NCBI GenBank assembly: GCA_039545295.1
Contig: BCIK01000020.1
Location: 282,353-346,352, forward strand
Length of the DNA stretch: 64,000 bases
DNA from: Udeniomyces pyricola
Lineage: Eukaryota > Basidiomycota > Tremellomycetes > Cystofilobasidiales > Mrakiaceae
Direction of reading: 5' to 3'
Positions 47,731-60,083 of the stretch are shown in pieces (position 1 is the stretch's first letter; every line of letters begins with the position of its first letter). The notes below the pieces were generated by a model. That model searched no databases. It worked only from the letters and a program-made list of their open reading frames with translations, and was not told the DNA's origin. Made by a program: the position numbers and the translations under genes.

Positions 47731-48904
47731 AGAAAAAAAAAAAAAGAAAAAAAAAGAAACGCCCTTTTGCTCTCTCTTTCTCTCTCTCTCTTTTTTTTTT
47801 CTCCTTTCCTCAGAACAAACCATTTGCGTTCGTTCGTTCGTTGCGCGTTCCCTGTCTTTCCCTTAAATCTTCCTCCTTGGTTTCTTCTTCTTTTCTTCTT
47901 CTTCTTCTTATTTTTCATCCAGATCGATGTTGTGGACGACGACGTCCAAAAATGCGACGCGCGCGCGCGGCCAATGTCATGCTATTAATGTCCATCATGC
48001 GCGATACGTACGAGAAGGAGAAGGAACTGTCAGCTGGCCCGGCTGGCTCGCCTAAGTAACGAAGAAAAGGTCGGCGATCGATATATATATATATATATCG
48101 AATGAGAAAGCTTTCCAAGCATTGGGAAATTAGTTAAATAAGTATACAAATCATCATCATGATCGAGTTTTATATTTGTATATATATATATCTATCGTAA
48201 AACACATATGACACACATAGCCACTCGCTTCAATCCCTCCCTCCCGGCCCCTCTCAAAGAAAAAGAAGAAAGCAAAACAGAACATAGATAGCTATATAAT
48301 ATATATATATATGTTGGATAAAACCCGGAATGAAAATGTAACGAATGAACCGACCTGAATGGATCCCATGAAAACAAAAAAAAAAAAGACGAAGAAGCAG
48401 AAGCAGAAGACGAAGACGAAGACGAAGACGAACAATGGGCTAGAAAAGCGCGAAAAAAGAATGAGGAGGGAGAAATGGGGGGGGGGGGGGGGGGGGGAAC
48501 AGAGAGAGAGAGAGAGACGTGCATGCGTGCGTAGAACAGGAATCAATCGATAGGGTATTCAAACAGGATAAGATCAACGGCCAGATCAACAAAGAAACAG
48601 AAAAGGAAGGAAAAGAAGAAGAAGAAAGAAAAAGAAAGAACTGTCATCGTTAATCGTGAGATGGGATAAACATGAAAACCAGAGGAAGAGGAAGAGGAAG
48701 AATGAAACGTATATTGGGAGGCGCCGCCGGTATAGAGCGAAGCGTGGGTTTGATGATGGGGTAAGGAAGGGAGGATGTGAACTTGATAAGGGGGAGAAAA
48801 AAAAGGCAAGAGGCATTGGGCTAGGGCGAGGAAGGTGAATCACAGAGGTAGGTGAAATTCCCTTAGAATTCATTCGACCGGACCCCTTTTTTTTCTTTTT
48901 CTTT
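47731..48904. other. Convergent gap beta-adaptin/MHYT gene
   Basis: 1.17 kb of 3' flank. Holds (TA)n runs at about 48078-48098 and 48300-48312, a G-run at about 48478-48497, an (AG)n stretch beside it, and GAAGAC repeats near 48410-48430. No gene seen. Confidence 0.6.
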
Positions 48905-51900
48905 TCAACTCTGACTTCCGACTGAATCCTCTCGAACGAGGGTGACGACCCAATCAGCGTCGTACACTGAGACTCCTCTGGATGGTGGGAAGAACCCTGC
49001 TGATGTGGGCGAGATCTGGGCACTCGTCGACGGGGGCGTCGTCGTCGTCGTGGTCGTTCTGGCATGGCTCCGTGAATGCAAGGCTGAGGGACCATGACTA
49101 CTACTATCACCACCACGACCACCACCGTTGCCGTTCTCGTTGTCATCGTCGCCGTTGTACTCTTGTCCGTGTGGGGAGATATCGGAGACTCGGCGAAGGA
49201 TGGATGTACCTCGAGGAGAAGGAGGAGGAGGAAGAGGAATATGCGTTGGGGAGACTAGGATATCAGGAGGTCGGCGACCCGTTCGACGCCCAGAAGCGGA
49301 TGAAGGCGATGGATGAGACGACAACGGTGACGGCGATGATGATGACGATACTAGAGGAGCATGGAACGTCAATGGGTTGGCAAGGAGTTGAGATGTTCGG
49401 TCGCCTGCTCGACCAATCCCACCACCACCACCACCGGGAGGAGTCGGTGTCCCGTTAGCGCCGCCTTCCCGAGAGGAAGTCGAACCCTCCTCGAAAACCG
49501 AGTCGGCAGGAGAAGACGCCCGTCGGAGCGTCGCCGCCAACACATCATCATATGAATTCGTCGGTGCGGGCGAGGATGAAAACGGGTGCTGACGTTTCGG
49601 GCTGTCTTGAGAGGGGTCTGAAGTCGTAGGTGAAAGGGGGGTTGACGGACGGGATGATTGGGTGTAGACGAACGGACGAGTCGAGCCCGACGACGTGAGA
49701 GGTGGGCGGGCAGATTTGGGGAATGAGGAGAATGGATCGACGAATTGGGGAGGTGAGGAGAGTGGGCTCGACGATGCGGACGTCGCGATGGTCGTGGTCG
49801 TGGCCGATCGGCCACGGGTCAGAGCGGGTGGCACCATGGTTGTCGAAGACAGCGGAGCGGCAATATTGAATTGGACCCTCGATGGCCGTTGGCTTCCGAG
49901 GATACCAGCGACACTCCCTGTGAGCGCCTGATCGAGTCCACCTGAGACGCCGAGGGGGACGAGAGACGGCGAAGCGGCAGCGTATGGTTGGTCTGTCCTC
50001 CAAGTCGTCGGGGACGTAGCAGCGGTCGCAGCAGCAGCCGTCGTCCCTTCTCTCGCGACACACTCTTGAAACGTTCGGAACAGTTTGAATGGAAGCCAGG
50101 TGAGGACCGGTCCGAGACGAGAACAATCTTCGGTTGGAGGCAAGATGCACCGGAAGACGACGAGATGAGCTGCGGTCGCAGAGGGCGAAGTCGGGGAGGG
50201 GACTGTGAGCGGAATGATGGAAGGAGCAATGATGAGGCTTGGAAGGATCGTCCGCATGGTCTCGCGAGGGATTCGATCGAGTAAGGGGACCAACGACTCG
50301 ACGAGGTAAGACTGAAGCGTCGCGAGAGCCGCTTCTCCAGGAGAGGCGCTGTCAACTGAAGGCGGGGTCATCATCGACAGAAGCGACTTGCCCGCCATGG
50401 CGATGACCATCTCTCCCAACTCGTCAATCGATCCAGCAACCTGCACCTCTGGTCCCTTGAATCCTAAGCCCTCCTTGCCGCTGACCTGCTGCTGGGAATG
50501 TTGATGTGATGGCGTCGGCTCGGTCTTGCCCAGGACGACTCTTCCGACCTCATCCATGCGTCCGACAAGCTTCATCGGGAGCTGGTGGCGGATCCGTCGG
50601 TCGACACAAATCTTGAGGCCCTCAAATGGCAAGGGTTGGGCAATCAGCACGCCCGCGTAGAGGTTCCCATCGACGATGGTACTTTCGTTTCCACCGTGGA
50701 GGGCAAACGTCTCCAGCCCGGAGACAAAAGAAATCATCTCGGGAAAGGGAATAGCGAGCGTTGTAGCCATAACGCGGGCCATGGAGAGTGGCTCGACAAA
50801 CGTGTAGCCTCTTCGGAGGAGCTGGAACCTTTCGGTCGGCGACGACACCCGATTGGCGAGAACGATGAGCTGACCTTTCGAGACGGTCTGAGCGATGAAG
50901 GAGGAGCCTTGAGATATGGTGGAGGCCTCTGAGGAGGTTCGGTTCTTGGCATCGGTCGAAGTGGTAGTCGCAGATGCAAACGAGATATGCCCGCTGTGCA
51001 TAGACGCAATCATCAGGATATCAGAGGAGAAGCGCAAGAAGAGATTGATCAGCGGGTCGAACTAAATACACCAAAGAGATGCTCATGTCCAGGGAGAAGG
51101 AACCAAAGAAAGAAGACAAGACAAGACAAAAAGTTCGTTTGAAACGTACGTCGTGAGAACTTGATCGTACAAGACGCCCAGTCGCTTCGTTCCCTGCTCG
51201 CTCCCGGTCACGAGGGTCGCCAAATGGACGACAGCGAGGGTGAACTTTTCGAGGAACTTTGAGACGGTCGATGAGCCGGTCGTGGTAGTTGTGAACGGTC
51301 GGCCGCCGGTCAGGTAATCCTGTGAAGGAGTGTCTTGTGTGAGCGAGGAGATGGACTGGCGAAGGAAAGACGATCGGCCCGTTGGAGGTGGATGAATAGG
51401 CCCGGTAGAAGGGACAGGAACCGGACGAAGATCGGAGATTTCGGGAGGCGAGGAAGGGGTGACACCGAGACGACGCCAATCCCACGTCAAGCGTAAGGAG
51501 GAGATGAAGGCTGGGTGCGATGGCGAAAGGTCAATGTCGATGTTGGTGCTCTTCATGCTCGCGCCATCTCCCCAGAAGCTCTGATTCCGACTCCTCGTTC
51601 TCTCGAGCCAGCTTCCACCCTTCTCGCCGTCCTTGCCACTCTGTCCATTCTCCCCCTCGTCGGCTGACGTCATCTGACCAATGTCGCATAGGGGAAGCAT
51701 GCCTTCGGGTGAAACGAGAACGTGACCTGTGGCATCATCAAAGATGGCCGTTGCGAGAACGACGCGACCCCGTCGAGATTTGTGAGCGAGGTACCGACGT
51801 TGGGCAATAAAGACGGATGCCAAGAGGATGACGCAGGCCAGGATGGCGAGGGAGGAAACGAGGGCAGTGATGATCTGCTTCCCTCGCATCTGATCGTCGA

Positions 51901-54900
51901 GCGTAGGAAGAACTACAAGGTAGAAAGTCAAGATCAAGAGAAGATCGAGAATTAACTCAAATCCGATAACCAAGACGGTATCTGGCGTTGACTGCCTTCA
52001 CACATTGACACTGATCATCGCCTGTACTCACCAGTCGAGTCGTCCACTGCATAGCTCGTGCCGAGCATCGCGGTATAATGCATGAGGTTTGTCGCCAATC
52101 CAAGCACACATGCCACGAGGGTCTTTTTCCAAAAGCTATGCGCGAGCTTCGGGCGAAGGACAAGGAACAAGATCCAGAGACCCGAGATGACGGCGATGCA
52201 GGCGATGATGACCGAGAGGATGACGAGAAAGACGGAGTAACCAATGTGAGGGATAGATGATATGGATCTTTGGCCGAGGTAGTCTGAACATGGGAGGATA
52301 TGCGGTTGGGAGAGAGGTGAGGAAAGGATGGGGAGGTCAGGAGATAGGGGTCACCATGAACGCTTCAACATCAGCGATAGTCACCAGCATGATCGTCGGA
52401 AAAGAAAAAAAATCACAAAAAGTGAACTCACGCATTCCTGCAATTCCAAAGCCGCAGAACGTGCCAGACACAATGACCTTAATGACTTCCTCCCTTGTGA
52501 CATCCCCGATAAACCACGCGAACCGCTGCCTCCGCCTCACCGGATCCCTTCCAAACGGCAAGATCCCTTGAACATCCTCTTCTCCATGACGATCCTCCCC
52601 ATCCGCTTTCCCACCCCCTTTCAAAGAAACCTCCATGCTCTCCCTACCCTGACGATTAGAATATCTCCTCTCTTCTTTCGCTGCCTTTCCTTCGCCGTCC
52701 TCTGCGCTGATATCTCTCACTTCTCCAGCCCCGACCCACCGAGGATGACTGATTCGTCGCTGTCGCTCCTCTCCCTCACTCCATCCTCGCTCAATATCCT
52801 CCTCCAAAGCCTCTCGACTTCTCTCCCTCCCAAGCGTTCGGCCAAACTCGAGGGGTCGTCTCCCTCCGACCTGAGCAAGTTGAATCCCACCTTCCATCAT
52901 TTCCCTACACCCGTCTACTTCCATCCCTTCACCCTCTACCCGACGGCTACCTCTCCCTGAATATCCATCCTCCAACGACGTCAGATCGAACCCGAATCCA
53001 GCACTATTTCGACTCTGTTCAAACTCCTCGAATGACATGCCGATGACGGCGCCCGAGTCGAACGGTCTTGGCTTAAAGCTCGAGGAGGATGAGGGATGAG
53101 GATGGAATGAGGAGGAAGGTAGATCGTATCGTAGATTAACCGCTGCCGTCGCGGATGAGGGATGAGGGCGGAGCGAAGGAACCGAGTCGTATGGATAGGA
53201 GTCGCCACGTTGAGGCAGGGAGAATCGTCGGCCATGTGACGAGCGAGCGACCGGCGGCGGTGGTGGCGGTGGGTAAACAGTACCTATGGACGAAGAGGAT
53301 AGAGGCGGTGGACGATGATCCCGTGCTTCGTGGTCGTACCTCGTCGTCGTATTGGACGAAGAGAGGATCCGAGAAAGTCGATGAGGTTGAAGCGAAGCTG
53401 CTCGAGCGAACGAAGTCTCCGTTGAGTGATGAGGAGAAGAAACGGAAGCGTTCGTGACAAGTCGGGCAGTACTCGAGTTAGCGGCATGCGAAGATGGAGG
53501 AAACGTCGTCGTCGTCGGTGAAGGATTGGTCAAGCGAGCGAAAGAGCTCATAGATCGAAGTGGGGCAGGTCGGGAAGCAAACGAGGCAAACGTCGGAGAG
53601 TCAAGGAGAACGTCGGAAAAATGGCTCATGGTTGGGCTTGGCCCGATGGACGGATGAGGGGCGTACGCCGAGGCGAGATGAAGCGGGGAAGAAGCAAACG
53701 TAGCAATGTGGCCCTCGGGAGGCGAACCCGTGGACCCTCGCCTGATGATGGAAGCTGGATTCGCGGGGGAAGACCCCGTGTGGCTTTGTCGAGGCAACAT
53801 CGCGTGAGAATGTTCGGAAAGGCCAACGAGCGACTCCGGGCGTCCTCCGGGTTGAGACAAGACTGACGGCTGATGGGTCTGTGCTCGTTGTTGCAGCTGT
53901 TGTTGTCGTCTTCGCTCCTCCTCCTCGGCTCGATAGACGTCCGTCTTGGTATTTGGATTGACGTTGACCCCGAACGAGACCGAGTCACCCAAGGGTAGCG
54001 GGCGTGATGGCTGAGATGCCGGCAAATCCACCATGGTCCAGGCCAAACCCGTTTCGACCGTTTGCCAGACCCTGGATCGCTTCCATCTCTCCATAAAGAG
54101 CTCCTTCTCTTTCTTCTTTCGCCCCTCCAACTCGCTTCCTTTCGTCCCGTCTGCCTCGTCGTCCGACATGATACCCTGCTTGGGATGGAGCATGCTTGCC
54201 CGCCGAGATCCTTCCCTTCCTCCCGATAGTCCTTCCTTGGCCAAACTACTCCGTCTCGCTCTTCCTCTCCGCCTATCTTTCCCAGTCGAGTCAAACGAAA
54301 GGCCCATCACCGCAAATGCTCCCGTCATGCACGCGACTGAGACGAAGAGCGATAAAATGGTGAACCCAGGGTCGTAGTTCAGGGTGAAGGCGACTCTGGT
54401 CGGGTAGAGGGGTGGTGTTGGGGGTCGCCAGAGTGTGAGGGCCATGTTGCCCAAGAAGTGCATGGCGAATGCGGAAACCGCGCCGAAGCTGACGCCTGCT
54501 CCGAGGAGAAGGAGGACATTCCAGGTGCCATGATTGGACGTTCTGTTGAAAGGAAAACCATAGGTTTGATAGGAGAAGGGGTAGAAAGGTTAAGATGTGA
54601 ATCAGGGTCGGTTGAGTCGATCGATGGCGAGATCGAGGCATCGGATGGAAAGAAGGAGAGAGAAAGGGAAAAAAAAATAAGAAACAAGAAGAAGGCAAGA
54701 GTCAACGTCAGGGCAGAGGGGTCCATTTGGAGGCCGGGTAGGATGGTCGGAGAGAAGAAGGAGGCCATGCAGGGCGATAAATGCAAGCGTCGAGTGCCGA
54801 GTACTGAATGATGAATGACTTACCTTCGCAAGAGGAGTTCGAGCGTGCATGCTGCTCCGATGACGGCGACGAGGAAGCTGAGGACGACTGTGGTTGCAGA

Positions 54901-55648
54901 TTGGGGCGAGGATTGACAGACGATGTAGAGCCGAGGAAAGCAAGAGAACAGAGTGAGCCGACAGGGGGCGGAGACACTGCAGAAAGAAAGAGAGAGAGAG
55001 AGGAGACGAGAGAGGACGTGAACCGGAAAACAAAAGCAATCAAAGATCAAAGCCCGAGGCAAGGCCGGTAGGGGGAAGGACCCAAATGTCAAAGGCTACA
55101 GGCCACAGGGACGGGACAACTAAGGGGGGAGGGGGGGGGGGCAAACAGTGATCGTCGATCGACGGGCTGCGCATGGCATTCGCTTGTGCTCATCACCCAG
55201 TCGGCCTCCTGCTCATCCACCTCACCACCTTCTCCCATACACTTCTACCCTGTATCACATCCCATTCCAGACTCATTGACCAGCTGACCAAATGCAACAA
55301 GCAAAAGGAAAGAAACAAACGAACAAAGAGAAGAAGCCGGCAAGAAAACTACGTACCGTAGCCAGGCGCGTAATGTGCGACCAAAGGAATCCGGCCTACT
55401 CCATCCAACACAGGCGGGCCTATCCCTCGCGCGCTCAGCAAGACCGACCGGGTAGCTGCAGCAGTGCTCATCCTAGCTCTCTCGGCTCCATATGCATCGA
55501 TGGCCGCTATCGAAAGCTCAGCCAGTCCATCAGGAAGAAGATTGAGACCCAACGAAACAGTTGAGGCGAGTGTGACTGAGAGGGGGGCTGAAGAAGGAAG
55601 CGTCGTCGCGCTCACGGGCGGGATGGGGGCAAGCAACGTGGGTTCCAT
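48905..55648 (-). CDS. MHYT-domain membrane protein with large insertion
   Basis: Integral membrane protein with the MHYT sensor domain, proposed for bacterial relatives to bind metal and sense diatomic gases. About six exons, roughly 1,880 residues. TM1 is VVLSFLVAVIGAACTLELL. TM2 ends GAVSAFAMHFLGN (first motif) and TM3 is FTILSLFVSVACMTGAFAVM. About 600 Ser/Pro/Arg-rich residues follow. TM4 ends GIAGM joined to HYLGQ by C|AC splicing (second motif); then come TM5 (IGYSVFLVILSVIIACIAVI) and TM6 with ATNLMHYTAMLG (third motif). TM7 is QIITALVSSLAILACVILLA. A C-terminal region of about 900 residues starts RRGRVVLATAIFDD and VLVSPEGMLPL, and ends in disordered Ser/Pro/Gly-rich sequence. No GGDEF, EAL or kinase domain is visible. 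The start MEPTLLAPIPP is chosen; an upstream Met at 55732 is in the same frame. Confidence 0.82.
52490..54300 (-). other. Approx. 600-residue insertion between MHYT TM3 and TM4
   Basis: Begins after FAVMGLSFDSTGKDRRRGRA and ends before EEVIKVIVSGTF. It is rich in Ser, Pro, Arg and Glu, has a poly-Pro run (PPPPPPP near 53260) and repeated basic patches, and lacks hydrophobic segments. In bacterial MHYT domains these two helices are joined by a short loop. Confidence 0.7.
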
Positions 55649-56020
55649 CTCGCCCAAAATCTCGACGCTGAGGGAGTTTGAAGATGGCCGTAAAAAATGA
55701 GGGAGGGGAGGGGGGGGGACAATGAGAAGCAAAGGGAGAAGAAATGTCGAAAAAGGTTTTGTACTTGTTGAAGACGACGAATATAAGTCTAGTCGGGTTG
55801 GGCAAGGGATGGATAGGAGGAAGGGATTCGGACCCGGTGGAATCGGTCGAGGGCGAGGAAGACAAAGAAGCGTCGAGCGAGGGGAACTCCTATAGAGACC
55901 AGAAGCTGAGGAACAGCAGATGGGATAGTGATCGAGGGACTAGTTGAAGGGAGACACTATCTGTCGAGGGAGAAGAGGACGTTCCACCTCTGCAAACGTG
56001 AGCGGAACAAGCTGGTCAAT

Positions 56021-56056
<36 letters not shown>

Positions 56057-57596
56057 ACGGGAGGAAGGCTCGTTAGGAAAGAGAGTGTGTGTGCGTATAG
56101 TGGAGGGGTCGAGAAAGCGGCTCCGGATAGGCGGACAGTTTGTCGGAAGCCACGTGCCGTTGGGGATGGAGATTGAATGCGTTTGTAGAGCAGCTGGGGT
56201 CGACGCAGAGGTGGGTCTGTCTAGGTAGAGGAAGATGAGGCAGAGGAGGAGGAAGACGTGATGTCGATGCACCAAATTAGGAACGAAAGGGGAGGAGGGA
56301 TCGTAATCAACCGCGTAGAGCTCTCCAAGCTCCACCTGCAGGAACCGACGGCCTCGGGTAAAGGGCCGCACTGAAAAAGAAGAAGAAAAGGTCCAGGCCG
56401 TCTAGGTTCGGCGTCCCTGTCTTTCGCACCGTCTCTCTGGGGTCGTTCGGCGCCTGTAGAGTCGATTCGCCTGACGGATACCTATTCCCACTTTCTGGAT
56501 CCGATCGATCACCTTCTTTTTCGGATCCTTTCAACATGCAGATGCCTCTGACATTCCACTCATGATCAGTCCGGCTTGGCCGGTGGCCGTCCGTTGAACG
56601 TTATTCATCATTAAAGATGAAAGAATGCCTCACCCCATTGTGCGTTTCCATATCGCGCAAGACGAAATCTACACGCCAAATCCTTACTCTTGCGGTGACC
56701 GTTGTAGATCCGGATCGATGCAGTTGGATGGACCATCGTCGAACCTCGCACGTCGTCGAGGCTTTGCGCTCGGCCTGTCGATGGCGGTATATGGCATGAT
56801 AACAGCCTAGTACTATCTATTGACTCATTACGAATTGATCAGCTGTTCCTTCGGTGCATATGAATTGTATGCATCACCCTCGTCGCGCAGGTACGAATCC
56901 GTCGGCGCGCGCGCGACGCGTTCATGCATGAGATCTGCAAGTATCACTTCAGTCACGTCGTAAGGCATATATATATATACGACCGCGTTATACGTCGACT
57001 GCTGATCGCTGATCGACGTGATGGCTAGTACAACCCGATCCGGTGATCACGATGCATGAGTGCATGCATACAGTATGAGTGATCCGTTTCATACAACGGA
57101 TGCATCGACATGCGTGCGTGCAGCATCATGCCAGCCCGCAACGTCCGAGATTCGTCGATCCGACGTCCGACCCCGTTTCAACTCCGTCAAGGCCGGCGCA
57201 CGTCCATGTACAGTAGTATATACGGTACACAAATAGAGCGCTTTTTAATCTAAATTTTCAGAGCAGCTTGTGTTTAGCACTTGACGCATATTATGCATGT
57301 TCACCTGCAAGTATACACCCTGATTGGTGTAGGAGCTAGAGATATATATGTATATATCCATGTCGTCATGTTTCACATTGATCTAGCTATAGCGCTATAC
57401 ATAGGTCCTTGCAGATGTGTAAACTCCCGCGCGCATACATATTATATATGACCGGTCTGCATGACCATAGGTTACATCCAAAGATCGAGAACAGCCATCG
57501 TATAGATACGTCACAGGTTGGACGATCAATGTATGTCAATGCAGCCTGGGTACTCCGATATATTGTTCGTCGAGTTTGACCACCCTCATGCAACGT
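55649..57596. promoter_or_regulatory. 2-kb gap upstream of the MHYT gene
   Basis: Expected to contain the MHYT promoter and leader and, at the far end, the TFG2 terminator. An (AG)n tract lies at 56024-56055. From 56869 to 57298 there are six exact ATGCAT sites. TA-rich runs occur near 56968 and 57341. Minus-strand ORFs at 55940-56371 and 56307-56537 show no recognisable motif and were not called, though upstream exons are possible. Confidence 0.5.
56024..56055. repeat. (AG)16 microsatellite
   Basis: Perfect AG repeat in the putative MHYT leader or promoter. Confidence 0.85.
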
Positions 57597-59605
57597 TCAA
57601 ATCTCCTCCATATCCTCATCTGAATCCTCTTCGTCGCCCGACCCAAACGCATCGTCGTCCTCATCTCCGCCAGCGCCTGCAGCAGCAGTCATACCTGCTA
57701 CATGCCCCTCTCCTCCTTCTCCTTCTTCCCCTTTCAAGCCTCCCTGTCCATCCTCACTCTCCCCTTTAACCTCCCCATCTCCCTCCCCATCCACCTTTGA
57801 CCCTCCGCCACCGCCACCACCACCACCAACCCCCGATCCCCCAGTCAACCCGCCTTTATACACCTCCATCAAACTCCACAACCCAACGTACGGCCCTCGT
57901 TTCTGAAGAACGCCTACATCAGCAAGGACCTCTTTGAGCCAATGTTCCGGTTGGTTCGTCTTTTCTTTGAGCGCTTTGAGCGACCAGTAAGGGTGGGAGG
58001 AGAAGCAAGCAAAGAGGGCATCGAGAAGTTCGGCTCGAGGGAGACGGAGGGATCGGTCTCGAGGTGGCGGTTTCGCCTGGTGTGCGGATGGGTGGGAAGG
58101 CAAGGAAAAAAAAAAGAAGAGTCAGCCATGAGAAGAGAGATAGGGACAGAGAGACAGAGAGATGATGATCGTGGTTGGATAACTGGGCGCCATTCCTCGC
58201 AAAACAGTCTAGGAAGCCCCCCAAAACAGAAAAGGAAAAAAAACCTATATATGTATATATATATATAAACCCCAAGATTACCCAAGAAACACTCACAAAG
58301 CTTCCAAACCTTCCCTTGCCTTTACTCTCGATCCCACCTCCTCCATGGACGCTACCGAACCCACTCGCCATCTGCGCGACCTTGGCCTCGCCCAGGGCGT
58401 CCTCGTCGAGTCGCTTTAGCGTCCGCTTGGGCTTGTTGGCGAGCTCCTGACGTTTCCGAACGAGCGCCCGGTACTTTGGCGTCAACGTCGGTTGGAGGGA
58501 GGCTTCGTGGTGGATCTTGGAGAACAGTGTCGGGTTGACTGGTTTCCGAGGATGCGGACGAGGGGAGTGTAGGTTGATGGATGGGTGTGTACGTGCATGC
58601 ATGCATGCGCATCAGAAGGAAAAGAATGATTCAGTATGAAAAGGAACATCAGGACTCAAGAGTGTCCAGAAAGGAAAAATAAAAGAAGAGAAAACGCTGA
58701 ACACGAAAATGCGTTTTGGGAAACCTCAAGATGAACGCAAGGAAAGAAAGAAGAGAAGAAAAGGGAGGAAAAGACTGACGTCGACCTTCGACCCTCTGTT
58801 CACCCTCCCTCAACACGAACCCCTGTCTCTTGGCACCGTTGAGGCCACTACTCGTCCCACGTTCCTCCTCTTCTGCCTCGACAGGGGAAGGAGCGAGGAC
58901 GAGGTCGTACTCAGTGGGAATATCGTGGGTTGGGTATGTTGGGTTCGGAGGAAGGATGAGTGAGACTTTCGGTTGGGTTTGACCGGGTTGACTGCAGGAA
59001 TGGCGGACAGAAGTGGGGTGGCAAGGAAGAAAGGTGACAGCAAAGGATTGAGAAAAAAAAAAAGGGTTTAGTTGGGCGTTTGATTTCTTGTTTTCAAACG
59101 GTACGGTTGACTCAAAGGTGACCAAGATGGTTAGCCATGAAAGAGAGGAAAGGGGAAACGAACGGTTCGTACACCCGCATCGTCGCGAGATGAAGGTCTG
59201 GAATCGTCTGAGATGCCCATCGCTCCTGAAGAAATTTGGGGACCTGCATGTGAGTGAATAGTGATAAGGGTTGGATGAGTATGGTTCAAGTGTGGACATG
59301 TGTAACCATTTGGAGGGAGAGTGCATGGCGGAAAGAAGCAAAGCAGGACTTCTGCCCATCCCCCCCCCCTTTTCAACAGTCGACCGATTCAAACACACAC
59401 GTCAAGTGGCGGGAACGAGCAACGAACGGACCTTGACAAGCCAAACCTTCCTGCCATCGTAGCCACCCATAACCTCGAGTGATTCGTTGTCAATCCGAAG
59501 CTCTTGCTGGCGACCCCCTTTAGACGCGGAGGAGAGAGCGCCTGGATCGCCTCCTTCGCGGTCAATGTCGAGGATGGGATCGTCGTCAAAGTCGGGGTCG
59601 TCCAT
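57597..59605 (-). CDS. TFG2: TFIIF beta subunit (RAP30/Tfg2)
   Basis: Small subunit of the general factor TFIIF, which delivers RNA polymerase II to the promoter and supports start-site selection and early elongation. Five exons. N-terminus MDDPDFDDDPILDIDREGG, then GGYDGRKVWLVK joined to VPKFLQERWASQ, the RAP30 dimerisation-domain signature. The next exon has QPKVSLILPP and DIPTEYDLVLAP. The middle exon reads VNPTLFSKIHHEASLQPTLT, then YRALVRKRQ. The C-terminal winged helix is intact: RAELLDALFACFSSHPYW, SLKALKEKTNQPEHWLKEVL and LQKRGPYVGLWSLM. A Gly-run and an acidic end (EEDSDEDMEEI) complete it. The start lies in CACCCATGG. It shares a 478-bp divergent promoter with ELF1. Confidence 0.92.
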
Positions 59606-60083
59606 GGGTGGGTCGGTTGGTTAGTGGGTGGGTGAGTGGGTGAAGTAACGGATGGGTGGATGGAGTGCGGGCGTGGAGGGTGGTTGTGGTTTGATGGATG
59701 ATGATGATGAGCGCGCGCTCTCAGGCTGTGGCTCATATTCATGACGCCCGCAGAAGAGATGATGGAAAGTCATGACGACTGCACACGATCTGCATGCACC
59801 GTTGTCATCTAGGTTGAATGCCTGATAGCCATGACGACTCCAAGTGAGAAATACGTGTTATATACATATATATATATATATATATGCATATACCCAAGAC
59901 TAGGTAATGGATTAGAATATGAGATGCATGTTGTTTGTTGTTTGTTGGAGCTTTCAAATGGTTTTGTTTAAGCGATCGATTGAAGGGTTACTCATGATTC
60001 CATCAAATCATGACACGCGACAATCACCCCGAACCACGTCCCTCATCCTATAGACTCATCATAATACCCTTCCTTCCGTTACC
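59606..60083. promoter_or_regulatory. Divergent promoter TFG2/ELF1
   Basis: 478 bp between head-to-head genes of the RNA polymerase II machinery. Contains a (TA)n run at about 59865-59884 and GGGTGG-type repeats near 59610-59660. Confidence 0.5.

Noticed and set aside
55940..56537. Minus-strand ORFs as upstream exons of the MHYT gene
   Set aside because: No family motif, AG-repeat derived content, and the N-terminus is already complete from 55648. Cannot be excluded without RNA data.
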